Origin: Sphingomonas daechungensis
GTDB lineage: Bacteria; Pseudomonadota; Alphaproteobacteria; Sphingomonadales; Sphingomonadaceae
Direction: 5' to 3'
DNA length: 64,000 nucleotides
Assembly: GCF_014489495.1 (NCBI RefSeq)
Contig: NZ_CP060780.1
Location: forward strand, 1,871,001-1,935,000
The translations under genes and the position numbers were made by a program. The notes below the pieces were generated by a model that saw only the letters and a list, made by a program, of their open reading frames with translations, was not told where the DNA came from and ran no database searches. Each line of letters begins with the position of its first letter. Within the stretch, counting starts at the first letter, position 1. Shown here in pieces: positions 19,957 through 30,444 of this stretch.

Positions 19957-20228
19957 ATGAACAAGCAGGAACTGATCGGACATGTCGCTGATCGTGCCGG
20001 CCTCAGCCGGAATGACGCTGCCCGCGCCGTGGAAACCATGCTCGAGGTCGTCACCTCTGCTTTGAAGCGTGGTGACGAAGTCCGTTTGGTCGGCTTCGGC
20101 AATTTCTCCGTGACTCGACGCAAGGCCTCGACGGGCGCAACCCGCGGACCGGCGAGCCCATGCAGATCAAGGCCAGCGCGCAGCCTAAGTTCCGCCCAGG
20201 CAAGGTCCTGAAAGAGGCGGTTCAATAG
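19957..20228 (+). CDS. hup: HU family DNA-binding protein (one frameshift)
   Basis: The start MNKQELIGHVADRAGLSRND follows GGGGAGA. The dimer core and the start of the DNA-binding arm (VRLVGFGNFSVTRRKASTG) are clear. One base is missing near 20132; adding a C gives TGRNPRTGEPMQIKASAQPK, the classic HU beta arm, and then FRPGKVLKEAVQ to a TAG at 20226-20228. Repaired length is 90 aa, standard for HU. A nucleoid protein placed after lon as in many proteobacteria. Confidence 0.93.
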
Positions 20229-20278
20229 CTGGACAGGGTGCTTCGGCATCCCTATCTGCCCGGTTCCTGCGAGGGCAT

Positions 20279-20353
20279 GGGCGCGTAGCTCAGCGGTAGA
20301 GCACACCCTTCACACGGGTGGGGTCACAGGTTCAATCCCTGTCGCGCCCACCA
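20279..20353 (+). tRNA. tRNA-Val (anticodon CAC)
   Basis: A 75-nt cloverleaf with encoded CCA. Acceptor GGGCGCG pairs with CGCGCCC (20343-20349). The anticodon arm CACCC/GGGTG carries loop TTCACAC, so the anticodon is CAC. The T-arm is GGTTCAATCCC. Confidence 0.96.
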
Positions 20354-20370
20354 TGCTTTCGCGGAAATTC

Positions 20371-21048
20371 TCAGTCGAGATAGCTGGATTGGAAGCTTGC
20401 TACGCGGCGAATTTCCGACCAATCGGTGAACCTGATGTCGCGGCCCGACCGCTCAATCAGTCCCTGACGCTCAAGGTCGGACATAACCCGATTGACGTTG
20501 ACCGACGTCTGGCCCGTGATCTCCGCAATCTGCTGCTGCGTGAAGGGGTTATGCAACGCCTCGTCAGGCACGTTGGTTCTGCTGCGCACTGCCGTCTCAC
20601 AGAGAAGATGAGCAACGCGCGCAGTAGAGTCACGGCGGCCGCAATTGACCAGCCATTCGTAGCCAATGGCCTCTGCGCGTTGCGTTAGACGCCAGAAAAA
20701 GTGCTGAATTTCGGGGTGTTGCTCGACGATCTTGTTGAGATCCTTGGCGCTGCCGACCATCACCTCGCTAGGGACGATCGCCTGCACGCCGTAGCCGGAC
20801 AATCCGTCGCGGGGTAGGATGCCCTCACCGGGGAAACGTAAAGCGACGATCTGGCGACGTCCCGAGCTGTCCACCTTGTACTTGGAGATGATTCCGGAGC
20901 GGACGAACATCACTTCGTCGCGCGGGACATTCGGTTCCCTGAAGGGACGTCGAGGGTCGACCCGTAAGACCTTGTGCGGCAAGCGATCAAGCTGATCTGC
21001 AAGCGCTTCATTCAAGCCGGCCGCAATCAACGTGTCGCGCAACGACAC
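20371..21048 (-). CDS. Crp/Fnr-family transcriptional regulator
   Basis: Intact, 225 aa. An N-terminal cyclic-nucleotide-binding-like beta barrel (DEVMFVRSGIISKYKVDSSG; ALRFPGEGILPRDG) is followed by a long dimerisation helix and a C-terminal winged helix (NPFTQQQIAEITGQTSVNVN, then RVMSDLERQGLIER). No Cys cluster for an Fnr-type iron-sulfur centre is seen, so it is a Crp-like sensor of unknown signal. In sphingomonads such proteins often answer to redox or stress. It is alone between two tRNAs; its 3' end lies 18 bases from tRNA-Val, convergent with it. Confidence 0.9.
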   Translation of the reverse strand: MSLRDTLIAAGLNEALADQLDRLPHKVLRVDPRRPFREPNVPRDEVMFVRSGIISKYKVDSSGRRQIVALRFPGEGILPRDGLSGYGVQAIVPSEVMVGSAKDLNKIVEQHPEIQHFFWRLTQRAEAIGYEWLVNCGRRDSTARVAHLLCETAVRSRTNVPDEALHNPFTQQQIAEITGQTSVNVNRVMSDLERQGLIERSGRDIRFTDWSEIRRVASFQSSYLD

Positions 21049-21287
21049 GCCAGATTCGGCGACCGGCCCGAGCGGCGACTCGCCAACATCTTGCTTCTCC
21101 CCTTAGATAGAGATTGCGCCTCTGGAACGATCTTAGCAAACTTAAAATCAGGCTATTCAAAACAACATTGACGGATGGAAGGTCCACCGTTCGTCTCAAC
21201 GAAATGGGATGGCGGCTTGCTTGCCTTTGAAAGGCTGCACCCGTAAGGGGTCGCGCGCGTCCCGAAGCAATGCGGTCGGCGCACCGT

Positions 21288-21364
21288 GGCGATCGTAGCT
21301 CAGCTGGTTAGAGCATCGGTTTGTGGTACCGAGGGTCGCGGGTTCAAGTCCGTCGATCGCCCCA
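21288..21364 (+). tRNA. tRNA-His (anticodon GUG)
   Basis: Acceptor GCGATCG (21289-21295) pairs with CGATCGC (21354-21360). The extra G-1 at 21288 opposite C73 at 21361 is the histidine identity feature, and CCA is encoded. The anticodon arm TCGGT/ACCGA has loop TTGTGGT, anticodon GTG. Confidence 0.97.
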
Positions 21365-21396
21365 TTTTTCACGTTTGATCGGACTGTTCCCTTTCT

Positions 21397-22445
21397 ATGA
21401 ATACGCCCTGGGGCTTCGAAGATTTCGACGCGCATGAGGACCTGCACTTCGTCTGGAACGAGGCGAGCGGCCTGAAAGCCATCATCGCCATTCACTCGAC
21501 CCATCTTGGACCGGCTGCCGGCGGTTGCCGCTTCTGGCATTATGCGGACGCAGCTGAAGGCCTGAAGGACGCGCTGCGTCTCTCACGCGGTATGAGCTAC
21601 AAGAACGCGATGGCTGGGCTGCCGCTCGGTGGCGGCAAGGCCGTCATCATCGCTGACGAAAAGCGCACGAAGACCCCGGCGATGCTCCATGACTTCGGCA
21701 AGGCCGTCGACAATCTGTGCGGACGGTACGTGACGGCAGAAGATGTCGGCATGAGCGTTGCCGACATGATTGAGATTCGGCGTCAGACGAAGTTCGTAGC
21801 CGGACTTCCGGTAGAAGGTTCTGCAGTCGGCGGCGATCCTGGCCCGCACACATCGCTCGGCGTATTCCTGGGCATCAAGGCGGCGGTCCGCCGCGCGCTC
21901 GGCAAGGATAGCCTGCAGGGCTTGCACATTGCTCTGCAAGGTGCGGGAAGCGTTGCGACAGGCGTTGCCATGCATGCGGCGGCCGAAGGCGCCACTCTAT
22001 CGATTGCCGATGTCGATGCGGCCAAGGCACAGAAGCTCGCCGATGCGGCAGGTGGAAAGGTCGTTGGAGCGGACGAAATTCTCGGTCTTGAGGCGGACGT
22101 CCTCAGCCCGTGCGCGCTGGGCGCGATCTTCGACGAGAGGTCGATCGCGGAACTCAAGGTGCCGATTGTCGCGGGCGGGCCAACAATCAGCTTGCCACTC
22201 CTGAGGACGGTGCGCGGATGAACGCACGCGGTATCCTCTATGCGCCTGACTACGTGATCAATGCGGGCGGCATCATCAACGTCTGCATCGAGTTCCTGCG
22301 GAGCGGAGACGCGAGCGTCGTCCGGCAGAAAATCGAGGGCATTCCCGATCGCCTGGAGCAGATCTGGGCCGAAAGCGCCGAGACTGGCCGCGACCCGGCT
22401 TCGGTCGCGGATGCGATGGCGCAGCGGCTGATCGGCAGGGCATAA
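21397..22445 (+). CDS. Glu/Leu/Phe/Val dehydrogenase (one frameshift)
   Basis: Repaired length is 349 aa. Oxidative deamination of a branched or aromatic amino acid with NAD. The N-terminal catalytic part contains HSTHLGPAAGGCRFW and the Lys motif MSYKNAMAGLPLGGGKAVI. The Rossmann part has IALQGAGSVATGVAMHAA. A G is missing near 22177; repair gives VAGGANNQLATPEDGARM and then APDYVINAGGIINV, all family hallmarks. The length fits leucine/valine dehydrogenase better than glutamate dehydrogenase. It sits 32 bases after tRNA-His and 9 bases before ccmC. Confidence 0.9.
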
Positions 22446-22454
22446 GGAACGGCC

Positions 22455-23170
22455 GTGCACCGCTTTGCCAATCCGGCAAGGTTCCTGAAGGTCGCGCGGC
22501 CCGCGACGGCTTGGCTGCTTGGCGTTGGTCTGATCTTGGCGATGATCGGCGTTGTCGGCGGACTCGCCTTCACCCGCCTGATTATCTGCAGGGTGAAACC
22601 GTCCGCATCATGTACGTCCACGTTCCGGCGGCCTGGCTCGGTATGGCAGGCTGGGCGGGAATCGCTGCCGCGTCGATTGCCCAGCTCGTCTGGCGACATC
22701 CGCTCGCGGCGGTAGCCGGCCGAGCGCTTGCGCCCGCCGGAGCGACGTTCGCGGCCGTCTGCCTGCTGACGGGTTCGATCTGGGGCCGTCCGACCTGGGG
22801 AACCTGGTGGGAATGGGATGGGCGACTAACGTCCATGCTGATCCTGTTTTTCCTGTACCTTGGCTACATCGCGTTGGCCGGTGCGGAGAAGGAGCGCGGC
22901 GGAGAGGGACGCCTGGCAGCGTTGTTCGGGCTGGTCGGAGCAATCAATCTTCCGATCATTCATTATTCCGTCCTGTGGTGGCGGACGTTGCATCAGGGAC
23001 AAAGCATTGGCGTTCAGGGCTCGTCGATCGATGCATCCATCCTTTGGCCGCTGCCGCTGTCGGCACTCGGCTTCACGGCACTGTTCGGAGCAGCCGTGCT
23101 GATGCGAATGCGGGCCGAACTTGCCGAGGCGAAGGTCGAGGCGCGGATGCGCCGGGCGGCGTCCGAATGA
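22455..23170 (+). CDS. ccmC: Heme exporter/handling protein CcmC (one frameshift)
   Basis: GTG start with AAGGA upstream. Six membrane segments. A C is missing near 22578; repair gives LAFTPPDYLQGETVRIMYVH. The heme-handling tryptophan-rich motif GTWWEWDGRLTS is present, with flanking His in MYVHVPAAWLGM and IIHYSVLWWRTLHQ. CcmC passes heme to CcmE in cytochrome c maturation system I. Repaired length is 238 aa. The stop overlaps the ccmD ATG (ATGA). Confidence 0.95.
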
Positions 23171-23298
23171 GTCACTGGGCATTCGTCACCGCCGCCTATG
23201 CCGTGGTGCTCGTCGCCACGGCCGGCCTCCTTTCGTGGGCTTACCTGACGATGCGTAAGGCCGAGGCTGCAGCGGCCGGGTTGAAGCGGGCCGAATGA
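23167..23298 (+). CDS. ccmD: Heme exporter protein CcmD
   Basis: 43 aa, starting on the ATGA shared with ccmC and ending on the ATGA shared with ccmE. One membrane helix (AFVTAAYAVVLVATAGLLSW) followed by a charged tail (MRKAEAAAAGLKRAE). CcmD is a small, poorly conserved helper that stabilises CcmE with CcmC; size, topology and place identify it. Confidence 0.88.
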   Translation: MSHWAFVTAAYAVVLVATAGLLSWAYLTMRKAEAAAAGLKRAE

Positions 23299-23744
23299 TC
23301 GCGCGTCCGAAGCATCAGCGACTGGTTCTTGTTGTTCTTGCGCTCATTGCGGTGCTCGCCGCCGTCCTGCTCGCCATGTGGGGCCTTCGCGACCGGGCAG
23401 CCTATTTCTACACGCCGGCCGATGTTGCCGCCGGGAAAGCCAGCACGGGCAGGGCAGTCCGCCTTGGCGGAATGGTGGAGCGCGGATCGGTGAAGCGCGA
23501 CGCCGATGGGGTTACCACTCGCTTCGTCGTGGAGGACGGAGAAGCGCGCGTGCCTGTGACCTACCGCGGCATCCTTCCCGACTTGTTCCGCGAAGGTAGC
23601 GGCGTAGTCGCTGAGGGCCAGCTTGTGGCCGGCGGGACTTTCGTTGCCGACAATATCCTCGCCAAGCATGACGAGCGGTACATGCCGCCCGAGCTCGGCA
23701 GCCAGACGGCCGAACATAAGGCCAGCCAGACGCTCAAGCGATGA
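23295..23744 (+). CDS. ccmE: Cytochrome c-type biogenesis heme chaperone CcmE
   Basis: Intact, 149 aa. An N-terminal anchor (LVLVVLALIAVLAAVLLAMW), then a periplasmic OB-fold (AVRLGGMVERGSVKRDADG; VPVTYRGILPDLFREG). The covalent heme-binding His125 with Tyr129 appears in AKHDERYMPPE, the HxxxY type. It carries heme from CcmC to CcmF/H. Four-base overlaps with both neighbours. Confidence 0.97.
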   Translation: MIARPKHQRLVLVVLALIAVLAAVLLAMWGLRDRAAYFYTPADVAAGKASTGRAVRLGGMVERGSVKRDADGVTTRFVVEDGEARVPVTYRGILPDLFREGSGVVAEGQLVAGGTFVADNILAKHDERYMPPELGSQTAEHKASQTLKR

Positions 23745-25644
23745 TCCCAGAGGCCGGCCTCGCGGCGCTGTGGCTGGCGGCCTCATTGTCCGTCCTGGGC
23801 CTGTTTCTCAGTGCGTTGCATGTGCGGGAACGATCGACGCCGACCGGCCTGTGCGCGGACTTGCGGTCGTGCAGGGGCTGCTGTGTCTCTTCGCGTTCGT
23901 GATACTGCTGATCGTCTTCGCGAGAACCGATCTTTCGGTCGCGCTGGTCGCCGAAAACAGTCACAGCGCCAAGCCGTTCATCTACAAGGTCGCCGGAGCC
24001 TGGGGAAATCACGAGGGCTCGATGCTCTTGTGGGTGACCGTGCTTGGCTTGTCCGGCGCGGCTCTGGCGACCTTCTCACGCCAACTTCCAAGCCGGACGT
24101 TGATCGCGGCACTGGGGCGCAGGCTGCGCTGGCGCTCGGATTTCACGCTTTCCTGCTGTTTGCATCCAATCCTTTTGCCCGACTCGATCCCGCGCCGATT
24201 GAGGGCAGGGGCTTAACCCGCTTCTCCAAGACCCCGGCCTGGCGTTCCATCCGCCGACCCTCTACCTCGGCTATGTCGGACTTTCGGTCGCCTTCAGCCT
24301 AGCGGTTGGAGCAATGCTCGCAGGTGACGTCGACAGGCAATTGGCGCGAGCGATGCGCCCTGGGTGCTCGGCGCCTGGATCTTCCTGACGCTGGGCATCA
24401 CCGCCGGCAGCTACTGGGCTTACTACGAGCTCGGCTGGGGCGGATGGTGGTTCTGGGACCCTGTCGAAAACGCATCGCTGATGCCGTGGCTCGCGGCGAC
24501 GGCGTTGTTGCACTCCGTTGCTGTCCTCGGTGCGCGCAACGCGCTCAAGGCCTGGACGATGATGCTGGCCGTCATCGCTTTCTCGATGTCGATGGTCGGG
24601 ACTTTCCTGGTCCGATCGGGCATCCTGACCTCCGTCCACGCCTTTGCCGTCGATCCGACCCGCGGCGCATTTATTCTGGCGCTGCTGGGTATCTATGTGA
24701 CCGCAGCGTTCGGTATCTTTGCCGTGCGCGCGGCCAATCTTCGCGAGGGAGCGCCGTTCGAGCCGGTCAGCAGGGAAGCGGGCATCGTCGTCAACAACCT
24801 GCTCCTGACGGTCATCCTCGGGATCGTCTTCATCGGCACGCTCTATCCGCTGAGCGCCGAGGCGCTGACAGGTGAGAAGATGTCGGTCGGAGCGCCCTAT
24901 TTCAATTCGGTCGCCGGTCCACTCGCGATCCTGCTGGGCGTCCTTCTTGCTGTGGGGCCGCTACTGAGCTGGCGACAGGAACGTCGGCCCATTGCCCGCA
25001 AGCTGGCGATCCCATCCCTGTTCGCTGCCACGGCGCTCGTAATAGCCTTGCTTGCCATGCCGCAGGCGAGTTTGCTCGCGAAGGCCGGCCTAGCGTTGGC
25101 GGCGGGATTGCTTCCCGCGACGATCATTCCACTTATCGGCCGCAATCCACTGCGGACGCCACTCACCATTTGGGGTATGGCCATTGCGCACCTCGGAGCG
25201 GCCGTATCCATCGGAGGGATGGCTGCCGACACCGCCTTCACGACGGAGAAACTCACTGCGGCCGCCCCAGGCGACACGGTCGATGTCGGTCCCTGGCTAG
25301 TGAAGTTCGAGAGCGTATCGCCGGTTGCCGGTCCCAACTGGACCGCCGTTGAAGCGGAACTGCGTGCTTCCCGAGGCGGCGGGGTGCACGTGTTGAAGCC
25401 CCAATCACGCTACTTCACCGATCCGCCGACGGAGACCAACGAGGCCGCGATCCAAACGCTTCTCAGCGGGCAACTCTACACCGTGCTGGGCAAGTCCGAT
25501 GCCGAGGGCCGCTATCAGTTAAGACTGTGGTGGAAGCCGCTCGTGACCCTGATCTGGTTCGGCGGGTTCCTAATTGCACTGGGCGGATTGCTCGCATTGC
25601 TTGGCCATGCACGCCGTTCCTGGCGCCGGAGGGCTTTTCGGTGA
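23741..25644 (+). CDS. ccmF: Heme lyase CcmF (about four frameshifts)
   Basis: Starts on ATGA with ccmE. Large multi-pass protein, about 635 aa when repaired. Landmarks: [20 protein letters not shown], then [40 protein letters not shown], and the WWD heme motif [19 protein letters not shown]. The C-terminal periplasmic part ([20 protein letters not shown]) and the last helix are also normal. Breaks are near 23840, 24112, 24210 and 24357, each repaired by one base. CcmF ligates heme to apocytochrome c together with CcmH. Its TGA overlaps the ccmG GTG. Confidence 0.95.
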
Positions 25645-26168
25645 GCCGCGCGTTCCGCCTCATCCCAATTATCCTGGTCGTATGGATCTTGATCACCTTC
25701 GCCTGGCGGCTGATCCAGCCGAGCGACACTGCTGTCAGATCGCAGCTGGTCAATCGTGAAGTGCCGGAATTTGCACTGAAGGCCGCGACCCCCGAGCGGG
25801 CGGGCCTCGATTCGGCAGAGCTCGCGACCGGCGAGCCGCGCCTCCTCAACTTCTTCGCGAGCTGGTGCGTGCCTTGCGTAGCGGAAGCGCCGATCCTCGA
25901 GCGGCTCAAGGCGCAGGGGGTCAAGATCGACGGCATCGCCGTGAGGGACACGCCAGGCGCTGTAGGGGCCTTTCTGGAGCGCAACGGCAATCCGTACGAA
26001 CGCGTCGGCCTCGACCCGAACAGCGGCGTACAACTCGCGCTCGGCTCTTCCGGCGTTCCGGAAACGTTCGTCATCGATGGCAAGGGCGTGATCCGTTACC
26101 AGTTCATCGGACCGATCGGTTCGGCCGACACGCCGACGATCCTCAAACAGCTCCGGGCAGCGAAATGA
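25641..26168 (+). CDS. ccmG: Thiol:disulfide oxidoreductase CcmG/DsbE
   Basis: GTG at 25641 overlaps the ccmF stop (GTGA); 175 aa. One N-terminal anchor ([19 protein letters not shown]), then a thioredoxin fold with active site WCVPC (Cys76, Cys79) in [17 protein letters not shown] and the cis-Pro region [14 protein letters not shown]. It keeps the apocytochrome CXXCH cysteines reduced in the periplasm. Confidence 0.96.
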   Translation: MSRAFRLIPIILVVWILITFAWRLIQPSDTAVRSQLVNREVPEFALKAATPERAGLDSAELATGEPRLLNFFASWCVPCVAEAPILERLKAQGVKIDGIAVRDTPGAVGAFLERNGNPYERVGLDPNSGVQLALGSSGVPETFVIDGKGVIRYQFIGPIGSADTPTILKQLRAAK

Positions 26169-26572
26169 GAGGGATCATCTTCTCGCTTGCCCTGGTTCTG
26201 GCGTCGCCGTTGTTGGCCGATTCCAACTTGCCGCCGTCCTACTGGGCTTACCGTCAGTTGCCCGATCCTGAGCAGGAAGCACAGGCGCAGGCCTTGATGG
26301 AGGAGCTTCGCTGTCTCGTCTGCCAGGGTCAGTCGATTGCGGATTCCGACGCAGACCTTGCCGGCGACATGCGTGACCTGGTCAGGCGGCGGATTGCGGC
26401 CGGCGAAAAGCCGGACGCGATCCGGGCTTGGCTGATCGACCGCTATGGTGACTGGATCAGCTATCGACCGACTGCCAAGCCGATCGCATGGCCGCTCTGG
26501 GCAGCGCCCATCATCCTCCTGATTTTCGGAGGAGCGGTGGTCGCGGGCCGGCTGAAGAGGAAAGCGCGATGA
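26165..26572 (+). CDS. ccmH: Cytochrome c-type biogenesis protein CcmH
   Basis: 135 aa. Signal peptide, then the redox motif LRCLVCQGQSI (Cys50, Cys53), an acidic helical bundle ending in WLIDRYGDWISYRP, and a C-terminal membrane helix (LWAAPIILLIFGGAVVAG). It reduces apocytochrome c and partners CcmF. Four-base overlaps on both sides. Confidence 0.96.
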   Translation: MRGIIFSLALVLASPLLADSNLPPSYWAYRQLPDPEQEAQAQALMEELRCLVCQGQSIADSDADLAGDMRDLVRRRIAAGEKPDAIRAWLIDRYGDWISYRPTAKPIAWPLWAAPIILLIFGGAVVAGRLKRKAR

Positions 26573-27201
26573 ACGGCTGGCTGGGTCTTCTTCTGCTCAT
26601 CCTTGCCTGCCTCGGACTGCTGTGGGCGTTTCGGGTTCGCGGTTCCATGCTTCAGCTCGCCGGCACAGCCTTGCTGTTTGGAGCCGCCGGCTATGCCGCG
26701 CTCGGAAGTCCGCAGGTGCCGTCGTCTCCCAGGAGCGCGGAACAGCGGACCCCGCCGATCCCGCTCACCAACCTCCGCCACGCCTTCTACGGGAACTTCG
26801 GGCCCACAGAGCATTGGTTGTTGATTTCAGAGTCCCTCGCGCGCCGCGGCAAGACGGAGGAGGCGGCGGGCGTTCTGCAGTCCGCGGTGCGGGAGCATCC
26901 CGGTGACCCCGCGCTGTGGGTCGGGTTGGGGAATGCTCTGGCCGATCACGCCAATACGATCACACCTGCAAGCGAGCTCGCGTTCCGGCGCGCGAATGAA
27001 CTGGCTCCAGGATACCCTGCACCGCGGTTCTTCTACGGTCTCGCGCTGGCGCGATCGGGCGATTCCAAGGATGCAGTGGCGATCTGGCGAGAAATCCTTG
27101 CAGAAGCGCCAGCCAATGCCAGCTGGCGCCCCTTCGTCGAAGATGCTGTGGCCGCGCTCGATCGGCCGCAGCAGAAGCCTCAGGACGCGACGGGCTCGTA
27201 A
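26569..27201 (+). CDS. ccmI: CcmI-like tetratricopeptide protein of the ccm operon
   Basis: 210 aa. Two N-terminal membrane helices (GWLGLLLLILACLGLLWAF; LAGTALLFGAAGYAALG), then TPR repeats (ARRGKTEEAAGVLQSAVREH; APRFFYGLALARSGDSKDAV). This is the layout of the CcmI/CycH apocytochrome chaperone. The last gene of the operon, whose 3' end overlaps convergent ald by 22 bases. ccmA and ccmB are not in the window, so they must lie elsewhere. Confidence 0.85.
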   Translation: MNGWLGLLLLILACLGLLWAFRVRGSMLQLAGTALLFGAAGYAALGSPQVPSSPRSAEQRTPPIPLTNLRHAFYGNFGPTEHWLLISESLARRGKTEEAAGVLQSAVREHPGDPALWVGLGNALADHANTITPASELAFRRANELAPGYPAPRFFYGLALARSGDSKDAVAIWREILAEAPANASWRPFVEDAVAALDRPQQKPQDATGS

Positions 27202-28285
27202 GGCAGGTCAAGAGCTTCGGCGACCGCCTCGTGCCGAATCTTCCCGCCGGACACGTTCAGGCCCGCCGCAAGGTGCGGATCCTGCCGCATCGCTTCCTCA
27301 GCACCGAGGTTCGCGATCTTTAGCGCGAAGGGCAGGGTGGCATTGTTGAGCGCGAAGGCGCTGGTCCGCGCGACTGCGCCCGGCATGTTTGCAACGCAAT
27401 AGTGAATGATTCCGTCGACCTCGTAGACAGGATCGGCGTGCGTGGTCGCATGCGAGGTCTCGAAGCAGCCGCCCTGATCAATCGCAATGTCGACCAGAAC
27501 CGAACCCCGCTTCATCGTCTTGAGCATCTCGCGGGTGACAAGCTTTGGTGCAGCGGCACCCGGGACAAGCACGGCGCCGATCACGAGTTCCGACTCCGCG
27601 ACCGCATTCTCGATCGCCCTCTTCGACGCATAAGCCGTCTTGATCTGGCTGGAGAAGAACATGTCCAGTTCGGCCAGACGGTCGTTATTGATGTCGTAGA
27701 TGGTAACGTCTGCCCGCATGCCGGTAGCCATTTGCGCTGCGTTCACGCCCGAAACGCCGCCACCGAGGATCGCGACCTTCGCCGGAGCTACGCCTGGAAC
27801 GCCCCGAGGAGCACGCCTCGCCCGCCTTGTTCTTTTTCAAGATAGTGAGCGCCGACCTGAACCGACATGCGACCCGCGACTTCGCTCATCGGCTTTAAGA
27901 GGGGCAGTGCACCTGTGCGCGAGGTGACGGTCTCATAAGCGATGCAGGTTGCGCCCGATTTCATCAGGCCCTCCGCCTGCGGCTTGTCCGCGGCGAGGTG
28001 GAGGTAAGTGAAGAGGATATGGCGCGGCTCCAGCAGCGCGATTTCCTGCTGCTGCGGCTCCTTTACCTTCACGATCATGTCCGCGGCCTTGAACACCGAC
28101 TCCGCATCCGGGAGGATCTCGGCGCCAGCCTTCTTGTAAGCTGCGTCGGGGCAATCGATGCCGTCGCCGGCACCGGCCTGAACAACGACTTCATGTCCCG
28201 CAGCGACCAATTCGGCGACCGACGCCGGCGTGAGACCCACGCGATATTCATGGACCTTGATTTCCTTGGGCACACCGACGCGCAT
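27180..28285 (-). CDS. ald: Alanine dehydrogenase (one frameshift)
   Basis: Repaired length is 368 aa. Start [20 protein letters not shown] is a textbook N-terminus, with the catalytic Lys/His region [15 protein letters not shown] and [14 protein letters not shown] is missing near 27802; repair gives [20 protein letters not shown], leading into the NAD-binding fold. Later landmarks: [16 protein letters not shown] and [17 protein letters not shown]. Converts L-alanine to pyruvate and ammonia. Divergent from kup with a 187-base gap that shows no clear element. Confidence 0.95.
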
Positions 28286-28472
28286 TGTTCGTTCGCTCCA
28301 CTGATGTTGGTTGGGCGGGCCTATAGACGCGTGAATTGCGGTTGTCCTCCCACATTGCGGCAGGAATTGCGGCTGTACCCGCGAGTGCTAGTGCGGCGCG
28401 CCGCCGGTCGGGTGGCGGTGCGGGGGCACCAGGAATGCGGGTTCGCGGTCGGTCCAGGCAGTTTCTTCTTTC

Positions 28473-30413
28473 ATGAACGTCACAGCAAGCGGGGGTGCCG
28501 AAGCCGAAACCCCACAGGATCATTCGTCCGGGCACGGCCACGGCGGATCATTGGCCAAGCTCGCCGTCGGCGCGATTGGGATTGTCTTTGGGATATCGGC
28601 ACGTCGCCGATCTACGCATTTCGCGAGACCTTCGCCGGCCACCACACACTGACGGTCGATCAGCTTCACGTGCATGGCGTGCTGAGCCTGATCTTCTGGT
28701 CCATGCTCATTATCGTGACCCTAAAGTACGTCACGATCATCATGAGGGCCGATAACAAGGGCGAGGGCGGGAGCCTGGCGCTTTTGGCCCTGATCAATCG
28801 CCAGATCGGCGGCAAGAAACGATGGACCACCGGGATCGTCCTCCTCGGCGTGTTTGCGACGGCGCTCTTCTACGGCGACTCGATGATCACGCCCGCCATC
28901 TCGGTCCTCTCGGCAGTGGAGGGCTTAACGACGGTCAACGTCGGGCTCGAGCCCTATGTCATCCCGATTGCGGTCGCCATTCTTGTCGGGCTTTTCGCCA
29001 TCCAGTCGCACGGCACGGCTCGGGTCGGGGCGCTGTTCGGGCCAGTGATGCTGTTCTATTTCGTGACCATCGCGGTGCTCGGCGTGATCCACATCATGGA
29101 TCGCCCGCAGGTCATCCTGAACACCCTCAATCCCTGGCACGCGGTCCACTTCTTCGTGCAAGAGCCGACGCGCGCGTTCATCGCGCTTGGCTCCGTCGTT
29201 CTCGCCGTGACCGGCGCAGAAGCGCTCTACGCGGACATGGGGCATTTCGGACGAAGGCCGATCCGCGTGTCGTGGATCTATTTCGTTATGCCTGCCCTGC
29301 TCCTGAATTACATGGGACAGGGGGCGATGCTTCTCTCGATGGAGGAAGCCCAGGCTCTCGAAACGGTCAAGAATCCGTTCTTCTATCTCGCGCCGGATGC
29401 GCTGCGTCTGCCGCTGGTCCTGCTCGCCACCATGGCGACGATCATCGCGAGCCAAGCCGTGATTTCAGGAGCCTTCTCGGTCACGCAGCAGGCGATCCAG
29501 CTGGGCTTCGTCCCGCGCCTCCGCATCGCGCACACCAGCGAAAGCGCTGCCGGCCAGATCTACATTCCGGTCGTGAATTGGGCGCTGATGATCATGGTGA
29601 TCCTGCTCGTGATCATGTTCGGCAGCTCTTCGAACCTGGCCGCGGCTTACGGTATCGCGGTGACCGGCGCGATGCTGATCGACGCGGTTCTGATCTCGGT
29701 CGTGTTGCTGCAGCTGTGGAACTGGAATCGCTTCCTGGCGATCGGCCTGCTTGCGCTCTTCTTTACGGTCGACGGTCTCTATCTTGGCGCCAACCTGCTG
29801 AAGATCCCGCGGGTGGGTGGTTCCCGCTGCTGATCGGAGCCATCGCCTTCACTCTGCTTACGACTTGGGCGAAGGGCCGCCAGCTGCTTATTGCCCGCAT
29901 GGACGAAGCCAGCCTGCCGATGGAGATCTTTATCAAGTCGGCGGCGACCAGTGCGGCGCGTGTGCCTGGCACGGCCGTGTTCATGACCAGCTCCGCCGCT
30001 GGCGTGCCGCATGCGCTGCTTCACAACCTGAAGCACAACAAGGTGCTTCATGAGCGCGTGATCCTGCTTACCGTGAAGATCCAGGACGTGCCTTACGTAC
30101 CGGAGGAAAAAAGGTCGGAGACCGTCGATTATACCGCCGGTTTCTACCGCGTGATCCTAAACTACGGCTTCATGGAAGAAGTGAACGTTCCTGCGGCGCT
30201 GACCAAGCTCAGGGCACCGGTCCCGCGTGCAAGATGATGGACACCAGCTTCTTCCTCGCACGCCAGACCTTGATCGCGTCTTCACGCCCGGGAATGGCAA
30301 TCTGGCGTGAAAAGCTGTTCGCCTGGATGTTGCGCAATGCAGAAAGCGCGATGGAATTCTTCAAGCTGCCGACCAATCGCGTCGTCGAGCTGGGCAGCCA
30401 GGTCGAGATCTGA
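28473..30413 (+). CDS. kup: Low-affinity potassium transporter Kup (three frameshifts)
   Basis: Repaired length is about 647 aa. Start [15 protein letters not shown]; a Gly/His-rich stretch precedes the first helix. Breaks near 28591 (repair gives [19 protein letters not shown]), 29810 (repair gives [13 protein letters not shown]) and 30213 (repair gives [15 protein letters not shown]). Twelve helices are recognisable ([57 protein letters not shown]). The cytoplasmic C-terminus ([40 protein letters not shown]) is typical. K+/H+ symport at the inner membrane. Confidence 0.95.
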
Positions 30414-30444
30414 ACCATCGGCCCGCCCCGCGCATTTCCGCGCA

